Shown here: piece by piece, positions 50,277 through 61,145 of the stretch
Numbering within the stretch: the stretch's first letter is position 1
Layout of the letters: the number at the start of each line of letters is the position of its first letter
Source: Mycosarcoma maydis
Taxonomy: Eukaryota > Basidiomycota > Ustilaginomycetes > Ustilaginales
DNA: 64,000 nt
Direction: 5' to 3'
Assembly: GCF_000328475.2 (NCBI RefSeq)
Contig: NC_026487.1
Span: 124,001-188,000 of the forward strand
Translations under genes and position numbers: made by a program
Notes under the pieces: model-generated
What the model was told of the DNA's origin: nothing
The model's input: only the letters and a program-made list of their open reading frames with translations
Database searches by the model: none

Positions 50277-51992
50277 TTACCAGTTCTTGGCGTAAATCCA
50301 GGCCTTCTTATACATGGGCGCACTCGCCAGCTCGGCGCGCGTCTTCTCCTCGTCAGCCTGCCATATCGCTACGTCCTGCTCGTCAAACTCGCGCACGCCA
50401 GTGAGCAAATCTACATCCTTGGGGCTGATGAACTTGGTCTTGTACCAAAACTTCCATCCGAGCAAGATGGCAAAAAAGATAGGCAATCCAATGTAGTTGG
50501 TCAAAAACGTCCTCCAGTTGAACGTAAACAGAAACGAGTTCCAGCCTTTAAAGAAGACAACGAGCGACGTGAAGACGACGGCGATGTACGAGCTGTACGG
50601 CTGCAGCGGAGATTGCCACGGCAGAGACTCGCGCGACATGCCCTGCGCCTTCATCGCCTTCATAAATTGGATGTGGCTGATCAGGATGCAGATCCACGTG
50701 AGACCACCAAACATGGTCACCGACGCGACCAGGTACGAAAACGTCTTGGGTCCACCAGAGGCCAGGTTGATAAACGCCAGACCGCAGAACAGCGAGCTGA
50801 CCGAGAGCGCAACGTACGGAACACCGCGCTTGTCGACGCGACGGAAAACTTTGGGCGCCTTACCATCGAGCGCCAATCCGTACAGCGTACGCGCTGCAAT
50901 GTACAGATCCGAGTTGGCAGCCGAAATACAGAACACCAAAATTGCCGCATTGATTACGTGCGGAAGAACGCGGATGCGAGCTCGGATGATGGCCACGACG
51001 AACGGCGAGGCAGCGGCCGAGGTACCCTTTTTATTGGCCGAGAGCAGCTCGGGTGCGTTGGACGGGACGACCATGCCGACAAGCAGAGCACCAATGACAT
51101 AGAAGAACGCGATTCGGAAAAACGTCTTCTTGATGGCCGAGGGGACCGTCTTGCGTGGGTTGGCAGCTTCTCCGACGGTGACACCGACAAGTTCGGTACC
51201 GGTGTACGCGAACAGAGCTGTGACCATGGTGGACCAGAAGCCGAGGAACATTCCCTTGGACCCCGAAGTGCCTGGATAGGAACGGAAAGCGAGACCGTCT
51301 TGGAAGTTGCGGAAACCGATGCGGTCGCCCGTGGGAGATCCACCGAGGTCGATGATGAGCAATAGCAAGATGAGACCCGTCATGGTAATGATCTTGACCA
51401 GGGAGAGCCAGAACTCGACCTCACCGAACCATTTGGGACCACCGAAGTTGAGAGCAATGATGAGCACGGTGATGATGCCGATCCAGATGCCTCCAGAGAG
51501 GGTGGAATTCCAGTAGGCAATCACAAGTGCCGCAGCATTTGTGTTGTTAGCGACGACCACTCCGTACTTGAAGAGGTAGTTGTAGCCAGTGGCCAGACCA
51601 AACTCGTCGCCTACGAAGCGTGAAGCATGACCAGCGAAACCCCTTGGGTGAGGCATGTAGGTCGACATTTCGCCGAGGGCCGACATGACGGAGGCGCAGC
51701 AGAATCCCATGAGCGTGTATGCGATGAGGATGGAAGCCGGACCGCCGTTGGCGAGACCGCCACCAGTACCGATAATGAGACCCGTACCGAGGGCACCGCC
51801 GATGGCAATCATGGAGATCTGACGACCTTTGAGCGCTCGGTGGAGCTGACGCTCCTCGGGCTTCTGGGCGTCTGGGAAGGAGGATGTTTTGGAGACGCCA
51901 TCTTGTTCGTAGCCCTTGACCTCGCTGGCGGAGGAGCTGGCCTTTTCTTGGGTATATGGGGATAATTCCGATTGGATTTGGTCGACGGCCAT
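50277..51992 (-). CDS. Amino-acid permease, Dip5-like
   Basis: An intronless 571-codon gene of the YAT family. After a short hydrophilic N-terminus come LKGRQISMIAIGGALGTGLI and about twelve membrane segments. The block YNYLFKYGVVVANNTNAAALVIAYW recalls the dicarboxylic amino-acid permease Dip5, so glutamate or aspartate uptake is plausible. FAYTGTELVGVTVGEAANPRK is the conserved sixth-helix region. It ends KAWIYAKNW. It is clearly not a recent duplicate of the permease at 26707-28542, differing in loops, tail and N-terminus. Confidence 0.92.
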   Translation of the reverse strand: MAVDQIQSELSPYTQEKASSSASEVKGYEQDGVSKTSSFPDAQKPEERQLHRALKGRQISMIAIGGALGTGLIIGTGGGLANGGPASILIAYTLMGFCCASVMSALGEMSTYMPHPRGFAGHASRFVGDEFGLATGYNYLFKYGVVVANNTNAAALVIAYWNSTLSGGIWIGIITVLIIALNFGGPKWFGEVEFWLSLVKIITMTGLILLLLIIDLGGSPTGDRIGFRNFQDGLAFRSYPGTSGSKGMFLGFWSTMVTALFAYTGTELVGVTVGEAANPRKTVPSAIKKTFFRIAFFYVIGALLVGMVVPSNAPELLSANKKGTSAAASPFVVAIIRARIRVLPHVINAAILVFCISAANSDLYIAARTLYGLALDGKAPKVFRRVDKRGVPYVALSVSSLFCGLAFINLASGGPKTFSYLVASVTMFGGLTWICILISHIQFMKAMKAQGMSRESLPWQSPLQPYSSYIAVVFTSLVVFFKGWNSFLFTFNWRTFLTNYIGLPIFFAILLGWKFWYKTKFISPKDVDLLTGVREFDEQDVAIWQADEEKTRAELASAPMYKKAWIYAKNW

Positions 51993-54895
51993 CTTGACCA
52001 GGTGAAGGGGAGTGGAGGGACCAAAAAAGGTGTGCGTTTCGATTTAGAGATTCCTGTCGAGTGAGGGTGGTAGTGAGGAAGATGGGGGACTGTGTACCGG
52101 GTGGATGTGGTCGACAAGAAAGTTGGCAAGACCAGCAGAAGCGAAACACAGGAAGCAAGATGATACGAGAGGCTGGCTGTGAGGGACGGCGTTGAGCAGT
52201 CAAGTGGCCATGTCTTTTGTACTTCTTATTGGATGGGCCATCAAGGTGTCCAACAAAAAAAAAAAGCAAAAAAAAAGCAAAAAAGCGCCACCCACACGTA
52301 GCGTGAGAGGTTCAGAGGGACAGAGGGAGGGAGAGAGGAATACACCGATGGCATGCGCAGATGAACAAGACGCGGGTCCTAAACCGGCTCTTCTCTTCTC
52401 GCCCAGTGTTGTTTCGGCGGGGACATTCGTGATTCTCCGTTCTCCGTCGTGAGTGGCTATCTGTGCACACACAGCAGCCATCAACTCAGGGAAGGGGAAT
52501 CTACTCACTACACAAAGCCAAAATTCTGCAACGCGAGGCTTACTGATAAGACAATTTGCCACGAGGGCAAGATACATCTTTTAGCGCCGTTCTTGTTCAA
52601 AACAGGCTGGCTCGAACGTCGCATTTCGCCTCTCTAGACGCCATTGCGTGCGCCTTGCAAGCGGACGATGAGAGCGACCAACAGGTGACGCTGCAGATAA
52701 GAGCCAGTTGTGACTGCCTCGAATGGAGAGTCATTCGTGATTCACGATTGCTGTTTCCTTTTCCACGCCAGAAAACTCGGCGAGTTGCCCTTTAGCGCAC
52801 ATGGCAATCATATCACAACTCAGGCATCACGAATCGAGAATGCACAGAATAGATTTGAACTGAGTTAACTTACGTTACTTAACTTAAGTTCTTCACATTT
52901 TGGACGGCGTCACGTCACAGCGTCGCAAAAACACCGGTTCAAGGAGCGCAACAAAAAAAAAAAAAAGCCACGCCAAATTTCACTGCGGGGCAGCAGTCTG
53001 ACAGTGACTGTAGTTTCTTTGGACTTGCATACCCACGACTGAACAGATTAATTAAAGTAATCAAATGCCAAGAAAAACGAGAAACCGCGAGCCGATACCC
53101 CGTCAACTAATATCAATCGCGCCGCCGTCGGTTGTAGCGGTCGCTCCCTCCCAAGCTGGCTGCGTGCCGATCATCACCAATCCTCTTTGTCGTCGTCGGT
53201 CGTGCACAGCATCCAGAATGACAACAAAGCATGAAGGGAAGTGGTGACGAGGAAGGATGCCGGTGAAGCACGACACAGTTGACGTGCTTGACTGTGGGGC
53301 ACGGCAGATGATCAACTGGATCGGTCAACCATAGGCGTTCAGTTCGGGGTCTGCGGCAAATTGTGGTCAGCTGCCACTCACAACTCGTGACTGATTCGAT
53401 TGAAATTTCTCCGCTGCACAGCGCTTGGCAATCACCAAAAACACACACACACACACACAAAACACAAAACCATTCGTGATTCGTGATTCGTGATCCGTGA
53501 TTTGGTTAGCCTTCGTGCTTTATCGTGGCCTTGAAGATTTTTGGCATGAATCACGAATCGTGAATGATTCGTGATTGATTCTATACTCACGACTGAATTC
53601 ACGATTCACTGCGACTCACGACTCTGTGCCCGAGAGTGGCCAACGTGAGCGAAAACTTGTCTAACAGAGGGGTTTTGCTTGGCATCGCTGGGGCCGACCA
53701 ATCACGAATCACGTATCACCGTTCACAATTCGTGATTGCAGGGCGTGGTGAGTGGCGAGTGGTGAGTTGCACCGCTGTTGGCCGCGGGATGACTCTCCAT
53801 TGGACTGGTTGCCAACTCTGTCGGCTATCGACAATTCTTGATTCGTGATTGGCGTTCAGCTGCAATGCAGCAAACGTGGCGGTGGGTTATGCCGATGCAC
53901 ATCGTATATCAAGTGACCTTGCACAAACCGATTCATGTCCGTCGTTCGCGATCATCGATCACCTATCACGAATGCTGCGGCAAAGGTGGACGGTACACGA
54001 ACGTCGTTCCCAATTTTGCGAGCGCATTGGCTTGGCCGTTACTGGGGCGGGAGCTGGTCTCATCAGGCGAGCCGAATGTCTAAACCGCCTATGCTATTGA
54101 TGTTGTTCTGCTCTCGTGCAGCGTTGACGTCGGATACGCCCTCGGCTGCGCGCGACATGCTCATTGTTGATGACCCTTCTTGAGCTGAGCTTGATCCTGT
54201 TTTTTCTAGCTAGAATCGTGAATGGCCTGAGGCGCGTGGCGGAAACTTGAATTCGTTATGATTCTCTTGACCCCGAAGAGAGCCAACAAAATGCGGTGCT
54301 CATCGGTGACAGGCGATCTTGCTCTCGTCTGCCCAGATGACGCTCTTCCAGCGATCTGCAGTCTAGTCCTTGTAGCATTCGTGTGTGTTCCAAGAGCAAG
54401 TGACGCCTCACGTGCGGTTTGGCACAGCAAAAGTACGCCGTCTTAGCCGCGGTTCTAACACATCTTGCTCCTGCCCTTGTTGTGACGCACATATTGAACC
54501 CCCTCATCATCTCTTACGCGCCCAGCGAATATTCCGATAGAAGCTGATGCGAGGTGCAAAGCCCATCATGAGAGTCTCGTCGCACCAGCAAGCCTGTGTA
54601 AAAAGCTACTGTCCACATTGGGCTCATGCTGGAAAGTGATCCACTATAAAAAGCAATCAAGCTGCTTTCATGAATAGGTGTACCAAACTTGACCTTTCGA
54701 GAGTATGGATGATGCAGACAAATAGCCATGCTACAGGATCCTGTCAATTCAAGATCAGATCTTCTAGATTAAAGAGAAGTTGCTATGGATGTATGGGGTG
54801 TTAAGAAATGATGGGTGCGAATTCTAGCTTGGATTCACCACTTTCTAGCCTTCACTGTATGTGTTGATCGCATCCTCAAAAATATTGATTCAAGT
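51993..54895. other. Gene-poor 2.9-kb intergenic region
   Basis: No supported gene. Features seen: A-rich runs near 52252-52288 and 52952-52966, an (AC)9 run at 53441-53458, and motif clusters at about 53471-53505, 53548-53610 and 53698-53740. Short frames between 53.6 and 54.8 kb show no family motif. Confidence 0.5.
53441..53458 (+). repeat. Dinucleotide repeat (AC)9
   Basis: A perfect AC run followed by AAAACACAAAAC. It immediately precedes a cluster of TTCGTGA words. Confidence 0.9.
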
Positions 54896-57800
54896 CTACG
54901 AGAGGCTGTCGCTGTCGCCGATTGCTGGCGGAACGAGCAGGATATCCACCTTGCTCTTTCGTCTCTGGGACGCCAAATTCGCCCGCAGCGTCGGCCAGTC
55001 CGACGAAAACGTTCGGCGGTGCTGCTTCTTGCGCTCTTCGTGCGACAGCGCCGCGACACCAAACAGGGCGGTAGACGACGACGAAGAAGACAGCGTGCTC
55101 TGCATCGAATCCGGCCGCGTTCGAGATCGCGAGCTCGGCTCCGAGTCGGATCCGAGTCGCGCAGCTAGGCTGCCGCCCAGAGGTGCACCGCCAAAACTGA
55201 ATCGGTTCGGTCTCGAGCCCATCGAGTGTGACCAAGACATGGCGGGCGGCAAGCTAGGTGACGACGGCGATAGCGACGTTGTCGGGACACCACCTTGCAC
55301 ACTGCCACGTCGCGTTGCTACTCGCAACTCGGTGCTCGACATCGAGCTTGTCGATGAGAGCTGCATCGCCTCGGAGGGCTCGTCTGGCTCGGCTGCTCCT
55401 GTAAGTTTGGCCGAAGAATTCCACGCACTCGACGCATTCGGAGTACGAAGAGTGCAACTGGCACTTTCAGAGCCGTACACTGCGGAGGTGGATCGAGCAG
55501 TAGGCGTGCTGACAACATCCGAGTCGGCTGCTGAGGAGCGCGGCGGCGTCTGTGGCGGCTCAAGACTGTCGGCCATCGTCACATCGCCGTCCACATCGTG
55601 CTCGTGTGCCGTCCAAGCTTCCATCCTCGCCGTCTGAAACGGCGTCTCGACCTCTGAACAGCCGCTGTTGTCGGCACCCGCTCGTTTCGCAGCGTCGAGT
55701 TGCAATGCGGGAGGGCGACGGCGCTGGAGTCCTGGGCTTGGCGCCGGCGGAATGGCTGTGGGGGCGCCCATGGCGGCAGGGGTCGCGCTTGTCTGGAGTT
55801 GCAGCGGTGGAGCTCGAGTCTTCCTCCTTCGCTGCATGAGCGATCCTACGCCAGCTTCGGGCGCATCAATGGCAATGTCGGGCACGCGTCCCTCGAGTCG
55901 ATCCTGAGCCGCTCTCCTCTCTGCTGCTAGCCTCATTGCTTCGGTGAGACGCTCCTCGCGCCGTTTTGCTTCCTCGGCTGCTTCCTTTTCTTCTTCTTCC
56001 AAGCGCATCTTGCTCCACATGGCTTCGTCCATGGGTTCCGTGGACCAGCCTGGGGCTACGAGCGTTGTCTGCCCATCGGCAGGCGAACCACCACCCGCAT
56101 CGCCTTCGCTGCCGGTGTTGACCATGCCAAGCACATCGCGCAGTCGACCAGCGGCACTCGACAGGTAGCGCTCCCATTCAACCAGCTGGTAGATGAGCGA
56201 AATGTTGGGAGAAATGCTGGCCGACTTTTCCTTGACCATGTTGTAGCAATCGTGCATGCCAAGCAGGCTACGAGCGGTCTCAAAGCCGTACCGCATGGCC
56301 GCTGCTTGCATAACAAAGGCGATGACGAGTGTTGCACTTCGGCTGACGCCACACTGACAGTGAACGAGGATTTTGCCAGGAGATGGGTGTGTCAGAATGT
56401 GCTGCAAACTGACCGAATCATCTTGCAGTGCCGCGCAGGCTTCTTGGTCTTCGGCAATCTTGGCGGCGTACCAGTAGCGATCGTCGATGCCCAACGCTTC
56501 GGCGATCAGTGCGATGCCCTGAGCGAAGCCGCCACGGCCAGCAGCCAGGTCGGTCTCGTCGTGTGTCCAGGGCAGCTTGACGTATCGCATCTCGTGTCTT
56601 TCTGGACCGTCTCCTATGCTGGCGGACACAGTGATTGCTGTGGCATTGGACGGTAGCTCGACCTTTGTGTACCATGCGCAAGGCGAACCCTGCGATTCGT
56701 TTTCGAAGGCGTAACAAGAGGTAGCATTTGGCTGACCACTAGCATCCGTGTCGGTCTTCACATGCTGGAGCGCAGGCGGAGTGAGCTCGGTTGCGGTCGA
56801 AGTGCATGTGCTGGCAGCACGCGAGGAAGACGGCGACGAGGCAGTGTCGAAGGCATCATCGGACGACGAATCGCTGGTGCGTCGGAGCGAGCGATAATGC
56901 AGGACGTCCTGAGCCGTCAGTGTGCGAAGGTCGGTGGTCGAGATCGAGTGAGCTTCGGTGCCTTGTTTTGGCAAGAATGAGGAGGGGTCGGCGGCTTCGC
57001 TGTTGAGAAAGTGGGTGAGCAGGTTGGGCGTTGATGATGTATTGCGCAACACGGAAACGCTGATTGCGTCGCGAGGCGAAGAAGCTTCTCTATGGTCTTG
57101 GGGCTTGGACAGAGTGGCGGTGGCGGGTGGAGTGAAGTAGGTGTTGGGCGTCAGCGGTTCGTGCTGGTTGGCAATCGATGTGAGATGCTGTGCGGATGCA
57201 TTGACGGCAGATCGTGCGTCTGGGTTAGGACGAGCGAGGTTGGTTGCGCTGTTGGACCAAGTCGCACGCGGCGCGCTTGGATAGATGGATGACGGTCCAG
57301 GTTGCGAGTCGAAGTCGAGCACAGTCTCCTTTGCGACGTTGAGAATAGTGGTGATTCCAAGCGCAGAGAGCGTATCGGTGTCACGTGCATTGTGCTCGTC
57401 ACCCAGGAAGAGTCCTGGCAGCACTTGGACGGGCCCTTGCGAATAGACGCTGCGCGCGTGCTGCAGGGTACTGCCTTTGCCGCTGAGGATGTGTTCCGAG
57501 GGATCGCGAAAGGCTTCTGGCGGTCGGTTGCGCGAGCTTGCAGCGCTGGAGGGTTCAGCACCGGCAGACTCTTGCGCGGACGCATTCTTGAAAGGCATAC
57601 TTGGGCGTCTGCGCGGTGTGCCTCGAAGCGTGCTGGAAAGGTGCTTGACGGCTTCCGATATCGCTGTTGCAGGCGGTGCTGTGCCATCTACGTGCTCTGT
57701 TTTGGGATGAGAGCGAGATGGTGCAACGGGCGAGTTAGGCATGGATCGCGACGACTGGCCAGGCTCATCGGATAGAGAAGGGGGCGCCAAGTTGAGCCTT

Positions 57801-58105
57801 GACGGACGTTTTCTCGCGAGTCTGGATAGCAATGGCGGCGCGAGCGTGCTCTGACCTGGCTGTTTGTTGGCTAGGGGCAAGGAGAGGATAGGCGTAGATG
57901 CATGCGCAGCTGCGGGAGAAGGCGCAACGGCCAAAGGTGGTAAAGGCTGAGTGAGACCGGCGAACGCCTGTCCGTCCTCGGGAATGCGTAGCGAAAGCGA
58001 CCTGGCGGGCGCCCTGGACGGTTTGTTTGAATGCGTTGGACATGGTGCGAATGAGCTTGGGCCTGGTGTTGGTGGAGGACTGAGGTTAGCGTTGCGTAAA
58101 TCCAT
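54896..58105 (-). CDS. Dual-specificity (MAP kinase) phosphatase, Rok1/Msg5-like
   Basis: An intronless 1069-codon gene. The catalytic loop is intact: HCQCGVSRSAT near residue 582, the C-x5-R signature of Cys-dependent phosphatases. It is preceded by GKILV and followed by the DSP helix YNMVKEKSASISPN. The N-terminal half of the same domain, VLPGLFLGDEHNARD and LGITTILNVAKE, lies near 230-260. In ordinary members these parts are about 90 residues apart; here over 300 separate them, mostly Ser/Thr/Pro-rich. Long disordered tails flank the domain. It probably dephosphorylates MAP kinases, as Msg5 in yeast and Rok1 in Ustilago maydis do; orthology to Rok1 is inferred, not shown. Confidence 0.85.
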   Translation of the reverse strand: MDLRNANLSPPPTPGPSSFAPCPTHSNKPSRAPARSLSLRIPEDGQAFAGLTQPLPPLAVAPSPAAAHASTPILSLPLANKQPGQSTLAPPLLSRLARKRPSRLNLAPPSLSDEPGQSSRSMPNSPVAPSRSHPKTEHVDGTAPPATAISEAVKHLSSTLRGTPRRRPSMPFKNASAQESAGAEPSSAASSRNRPPEAFRDPSEHILSGKGSTLQHARSVYSQGPVQVLPGLFLGDEHNARDTDTLSALGITTILNVAKETVLDFDSQPGPSSIYPSAPRATWSNSATNLARPNPDARSAVNASAQHLTSIANQHEPLTPNTYFTPPATATLSKPQDHREASSPRDAISVSVLRNTSSTPNLLTHFLNSEAADPSSFLPKQGTEAHSISTTDLRTLTAQDVLHYRSLRRTSDSSSDDAFDTASSPSSSRAASTCTSTATELTPPALQHVKTDTDASGQPNATSCYAFENESQGSPCAWYTKVELPSNATAITVSASIGDGPERHEMRYVKLPWTHDETDLAAGRGGFAQGIALIAEALGIDDRYWYAAKIAEDQEACAALQDDSVSLQHILTHPSPGKILVHCQCGVSRSATLVIAFVMQAAAMRYGFETARSLLGMHDCYNMVKEKSASISPNISLIYQLVEWERYLSSAAGRLRDVLGMVNTGSEGDAGGGSPADGQTTLVAPGWSTEPMDEAMWSKMRLEEEEKEAAEEAKRREERLTEAMRLAAERRAAQDRLEGRVPDIAIDAPEAGVGSLMQRRRKTRAPPLQLQTSATPAAMGAPTAIPPAPSPGLQRRRPPALQLDAAKRAGADNSGCSEVETPFQTARMEAWTAHEHDVDGDVTMADSLEPPQTPPRSSAADSDVVSTPTARSTSAVYGSESASCTLRTPNASSAWNSSAKLTGAAEPDEPSEAMQLSSTSSMSSTELRVATRRGSVQGGVPTTSLSPSSPSLPPAMSWSHSMGSRPNRFSFGGAPLGGSLAARLGSDSEPSSRSRTRPDSMQSTLSSSSSSTALFGVAALSHEERKKQHRRTFSSDWPTLRANLASQRRKSKVDILLVPPAIGDSDSLS

Positions 58106-58753
58106 TGCGATGTGTGTGGTCGAGATTTGACAGCAGCAATGGCAGACTGAACGTAGGATGATGGAGATGCCAAAGGTGGTGTTTATAGGCCAAAGCAGGC
58201 GGATGGTACGAGGCAGCCGGATGGGTTGGAATGAGGCTTATGAGATGAGATGAGATGGGCCAATCTTGCAGAGTAGCACAGCTCCAACGGATGCCAAGGC
58301 GGTGTGGTGCGCAACTACAGTATTTGGCGAGAGAGGCGGGATCGACGGATCGCACAAGGCGCCAAGCGAGATGAGAGGGGATGAGACGCGGCGGGCGAAA
58401 AAGAGGTGGGTGGTACCACACTGGACCTTGCAGCTAGGCGCCGAGGCACCGGCCAAGACTTGCAAATGACAAAGGCGGTGCGCTGCGAAAGCACGCAAGT
58501 GAAAATATAGCCAAAGTGATATGGCTAGCCCTAAACGTGAATAAAAATGGGAAGCAGAGAGCTTGTAGTCGGGAACGCAGACGGCAGCGGAAGGAAAGTC
58601 TGGATAAAAGCAGTTTTCCGAGTGGCCGGTGATGTCTATGCTCGGCCAAGGCAGACAGAGAAGGATGTGGTTGCAGATGAGGCAGATGTTCAAGCCAAAG
58701 ACATGTCGTTGATCGGCAGATGGGATGAGGTGGTATGACCGCAGGATGACCCT

Positions 58754-58774
58754 GCAGCAGCAGCAGCAGCAGCA
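58754..58774 (+). repeat. Trinucleotide repeat (GCA)7
   Basis: Seven perfect GCA units about 650 bp upstream of the phosphatase start, probably in its promoter or leader. Confidence 0.9.
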
Positions 58775-59087
58775 ATCAAGCAAGAAATCTAGTGGGTTTG
58801 TAACTTGGCGATGGACCACAGAGACCGTTTCAAGAAGACAAATCGCGGAGGTTGACGCGATGCAGCCAGAACCAAGGCGAGAAACGAAGCGGGCAGATGC
58901 TGACGTGACGTAGGTGATGGAGGTGCGACGACAAGAGGAAATGTACAGAGTAAGGATATGGACAGAAGCGCGCTGATGAAGGACGCCAGATGGAAGGTAG
59001 GTGGCTGCAAGAGGAGCTCAATCACGAATGATATGGTGGGATGAAGGTGTAGGAGGTCTCTCAAGTGGTTCGTGTTCAAGAGAAAGC

Positions 59088-59146
59088 GCACGCACGCACG
59101 CACACACACACACACACACAGACACAGACACAGACAAAGACACACG
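59088..59146 (+). repeat. Compound simple repeat (CGCA)n(CA)n(GACACA)n
   Basis: CGCA units pass into about ten CA units and then GACACA units without a break. Confidence 0.88.
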
Positions 59147-59851
59147 CAGCGCGAAAACGTCAAAATTGGATTTGGCGTCGGCAAGCGGCTCGGGCGGGGC
59201 AGGAGCAGGAGCAGGAGCATGGTGACACATGCGGCACTTGAGCAGTCAGCGCGCGTGAGTGACAAAGTGCCAGCTGCACGCCGAACCGCCCGCCAGCAGC
59301 TAAAGTCAGGCTCAATAAGCTGACTTGGTGCTTGATTTCCGTTGTTCATCCACTCACCACCTCACCACTCGTGACTCTAAATCTAGTATAAGTTAACTTG
59401 TGACTGCAGAAGCAAATTATGTAGGCTGTGAACCATCGCTCTAACACGGTTTGAAAGATGCAGCTGATAAAGCCATGTTGGTCCACAAGACTTGGCACCG
59501 TCTTGCTAGCAAGCAGTCGACACACATCAAGTCAGGTTTGTTTGCTGCAGCAAGAAGCACATGGCGATGCCAGTCGACATGCGCTTGTTGGCTTTGTGTG
59601 TATCTGTGCCAGTGCGAGTCGATTATCGCGTTTGGCTTTGTGCATGGATGGGTAGTTCAGATGATGGACAAGTCAGAGTGGGGCTGAGTTGTGGTCAATT
59701 TAGAAACCCTTACTCACAGTGACTGGATCGCTTGATTTGTGGTTGTCGTCGAGATTGTGTGATTCATTCGTGATTAGGATTCACGTTTCTGATTGCAGAT
59801 GACCGACAAGTTGAACTGATATTGGTGATTTGCACCTTACAAGATTCATGA

Positions 59852-59893
59852 TTCACGATTCACGATTCACGATTCACGATTCACGATTCACGA
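59852..59893 (+). repeat. 7-bp tandem repeat (TTCACGA x6)
   Basis: Six perfect units of TTCACGA, the exact complement of the unit at 48311-48373. Confidence 0.92.
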
Positions 59894-60258
59894 TTACGAC
59901 TCGGGCCTCTGTGCGGCTCTCGGTCGATGCGCTTGAACGGATCGGCGCCGTGCGTGTGATTCTGTCCAATCATGAATTGCTCGAACCGACTCGTGACTCA
60001 AATTGTCAAAACAAGATAGCAAAAGCACAGAGACCTACTGCTTGGAGGCAGCTTGCAGAAGGGCAAGTCTCGGCGTTGTTTGGCGTCGGTGTTAAGGTTA
60101 CAGATTGGTCGGAGCAGCTTAAACCAACACCAGCCGCGAAAAGTGAGCGTTTGGTTGCCCATTTGCGAAACAAATAGAGTCGTGTGTTGCTAAACACCCA
60201 AGAAGTTGACCCATGACTGGTCACTGAAACAGAACCACACGAAAAGTCTTGAGTCGTC

Positions 60259-60286
60259 GCGGGCGGCGGGCGGCGGGCGGCGGGCG
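60259..60286 (+). repeat. 7-bp tandem repeat (GCGGGCG x4)
   Basis: Four perfect units of a pure G/C 7-mer, unrelated in sequence to TTCACGA but with the same unit length. Confidence 0.9.
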
Positions 60287-60521
60287 GCGCGCGCCTGTTG
60301 GATTTTCAAGTTGAAGCTGAGTGTCACACAGCTCACAAAAAAAAACAGAAAAAAAACTCACGACTCGATTTTCATTTATTTATTTTACTCGACCGGCGAC
60401 GCTTGTGACTCTCGCGTCTGTGACTCACATTCACGACTGTTGCATATTGACTCTGTGACTATGACTGTTCGGTCGGCGAAGCATTCAAGGTTTCCTTTGG
60501 AAATACGTGCATGGATTCTGG

Positions 60522-60570
60522 ATTCACAATTCACAATTCACAATTCACAATTCACAATTCACAATTCACA
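60522..60570 (+). repeat. 7-bp tandem repeat (ATTCACA x7)
   Basis: Seven perfect units of ATTCACA followed by ATTCAAA. The unit differs from the dispersed motif ATTCACG by one base, so a single mutated unit seems to have been amplified. Confidence 0.92.
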
Positions 60571-60804
60571 ATTCAAAATTTTCAATTCACAACGGGTGAT
60601 CCATAAAATTTTTACAGTTGTGAATCACATCTCCCGAACGCCTCCCTCCCTCACTGGCCACGCTAACAGATAGACTGAGAGAGCTCACACGTGACTCAAA
60701 CTATCTATGCCTCTGCTTTGTGCCGTAACGTTAATAATACAACAAGCGTCACATCGCCATGGTGAGTGAGGTGCGGAGAATTAAGGTGCGTGCCTGCTTT
60801 TTGC

Positions 60805-61145
60805 TTAGCACCCAGCCGCTCCTTGACAACCGTTTTTTGCGACAAGTGCGAGCTCCGACAGACATAGGCCGGTGCATATGTCTCTTTGGTGTCTTGCGGA
60901 GCTGACGTCGCCAGAGTTGGAGTCGGAAGAAGCTCGTTCGGTTTCGGTTTCCGACAGTCGTGCGTTTCCACTGGCCAGTGTTTCCTCTCCCTTGGCCTCT
61001 CTAAGCTTTGGAAACAGAGCTGCATTTTGCTCCACTGACACTTTCGCCACACTGTCATAGCAGTCGTGAACAAATGCGCCAAGCACCTGAACACCTACCA
61101 AAAAAGCGAAACAATTGAGAATGAGGCTGTGCTCGTCTCTTTGCT
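60805..61145 (-). other. Exon-like minus-strand frame, unrecognised
   Basis: An open frame without an ATG runs from about 61145 to a stop at 60805. It encodes a hydrophobic stretch (SLILNCFAFLVGVQVLGAFV) followed by a hydrophilic, Glu/Ser-rich tail. Possible splice acceptors (GGGTCAG, TTTGGTAG) lie at its upstream side. It may be one exon of an unmodelled small gene, or chance. I recognise no family. Confidence 0.2.

Noticed and set aside
58238..58819. Minus-strand 193-codon frame upstream of the phosphatase
   Set aside because: It contains a run of seven cysteines from the (GCA)n repeat, lacks motifs, and lies in the expected leader of the phosphatase gene.
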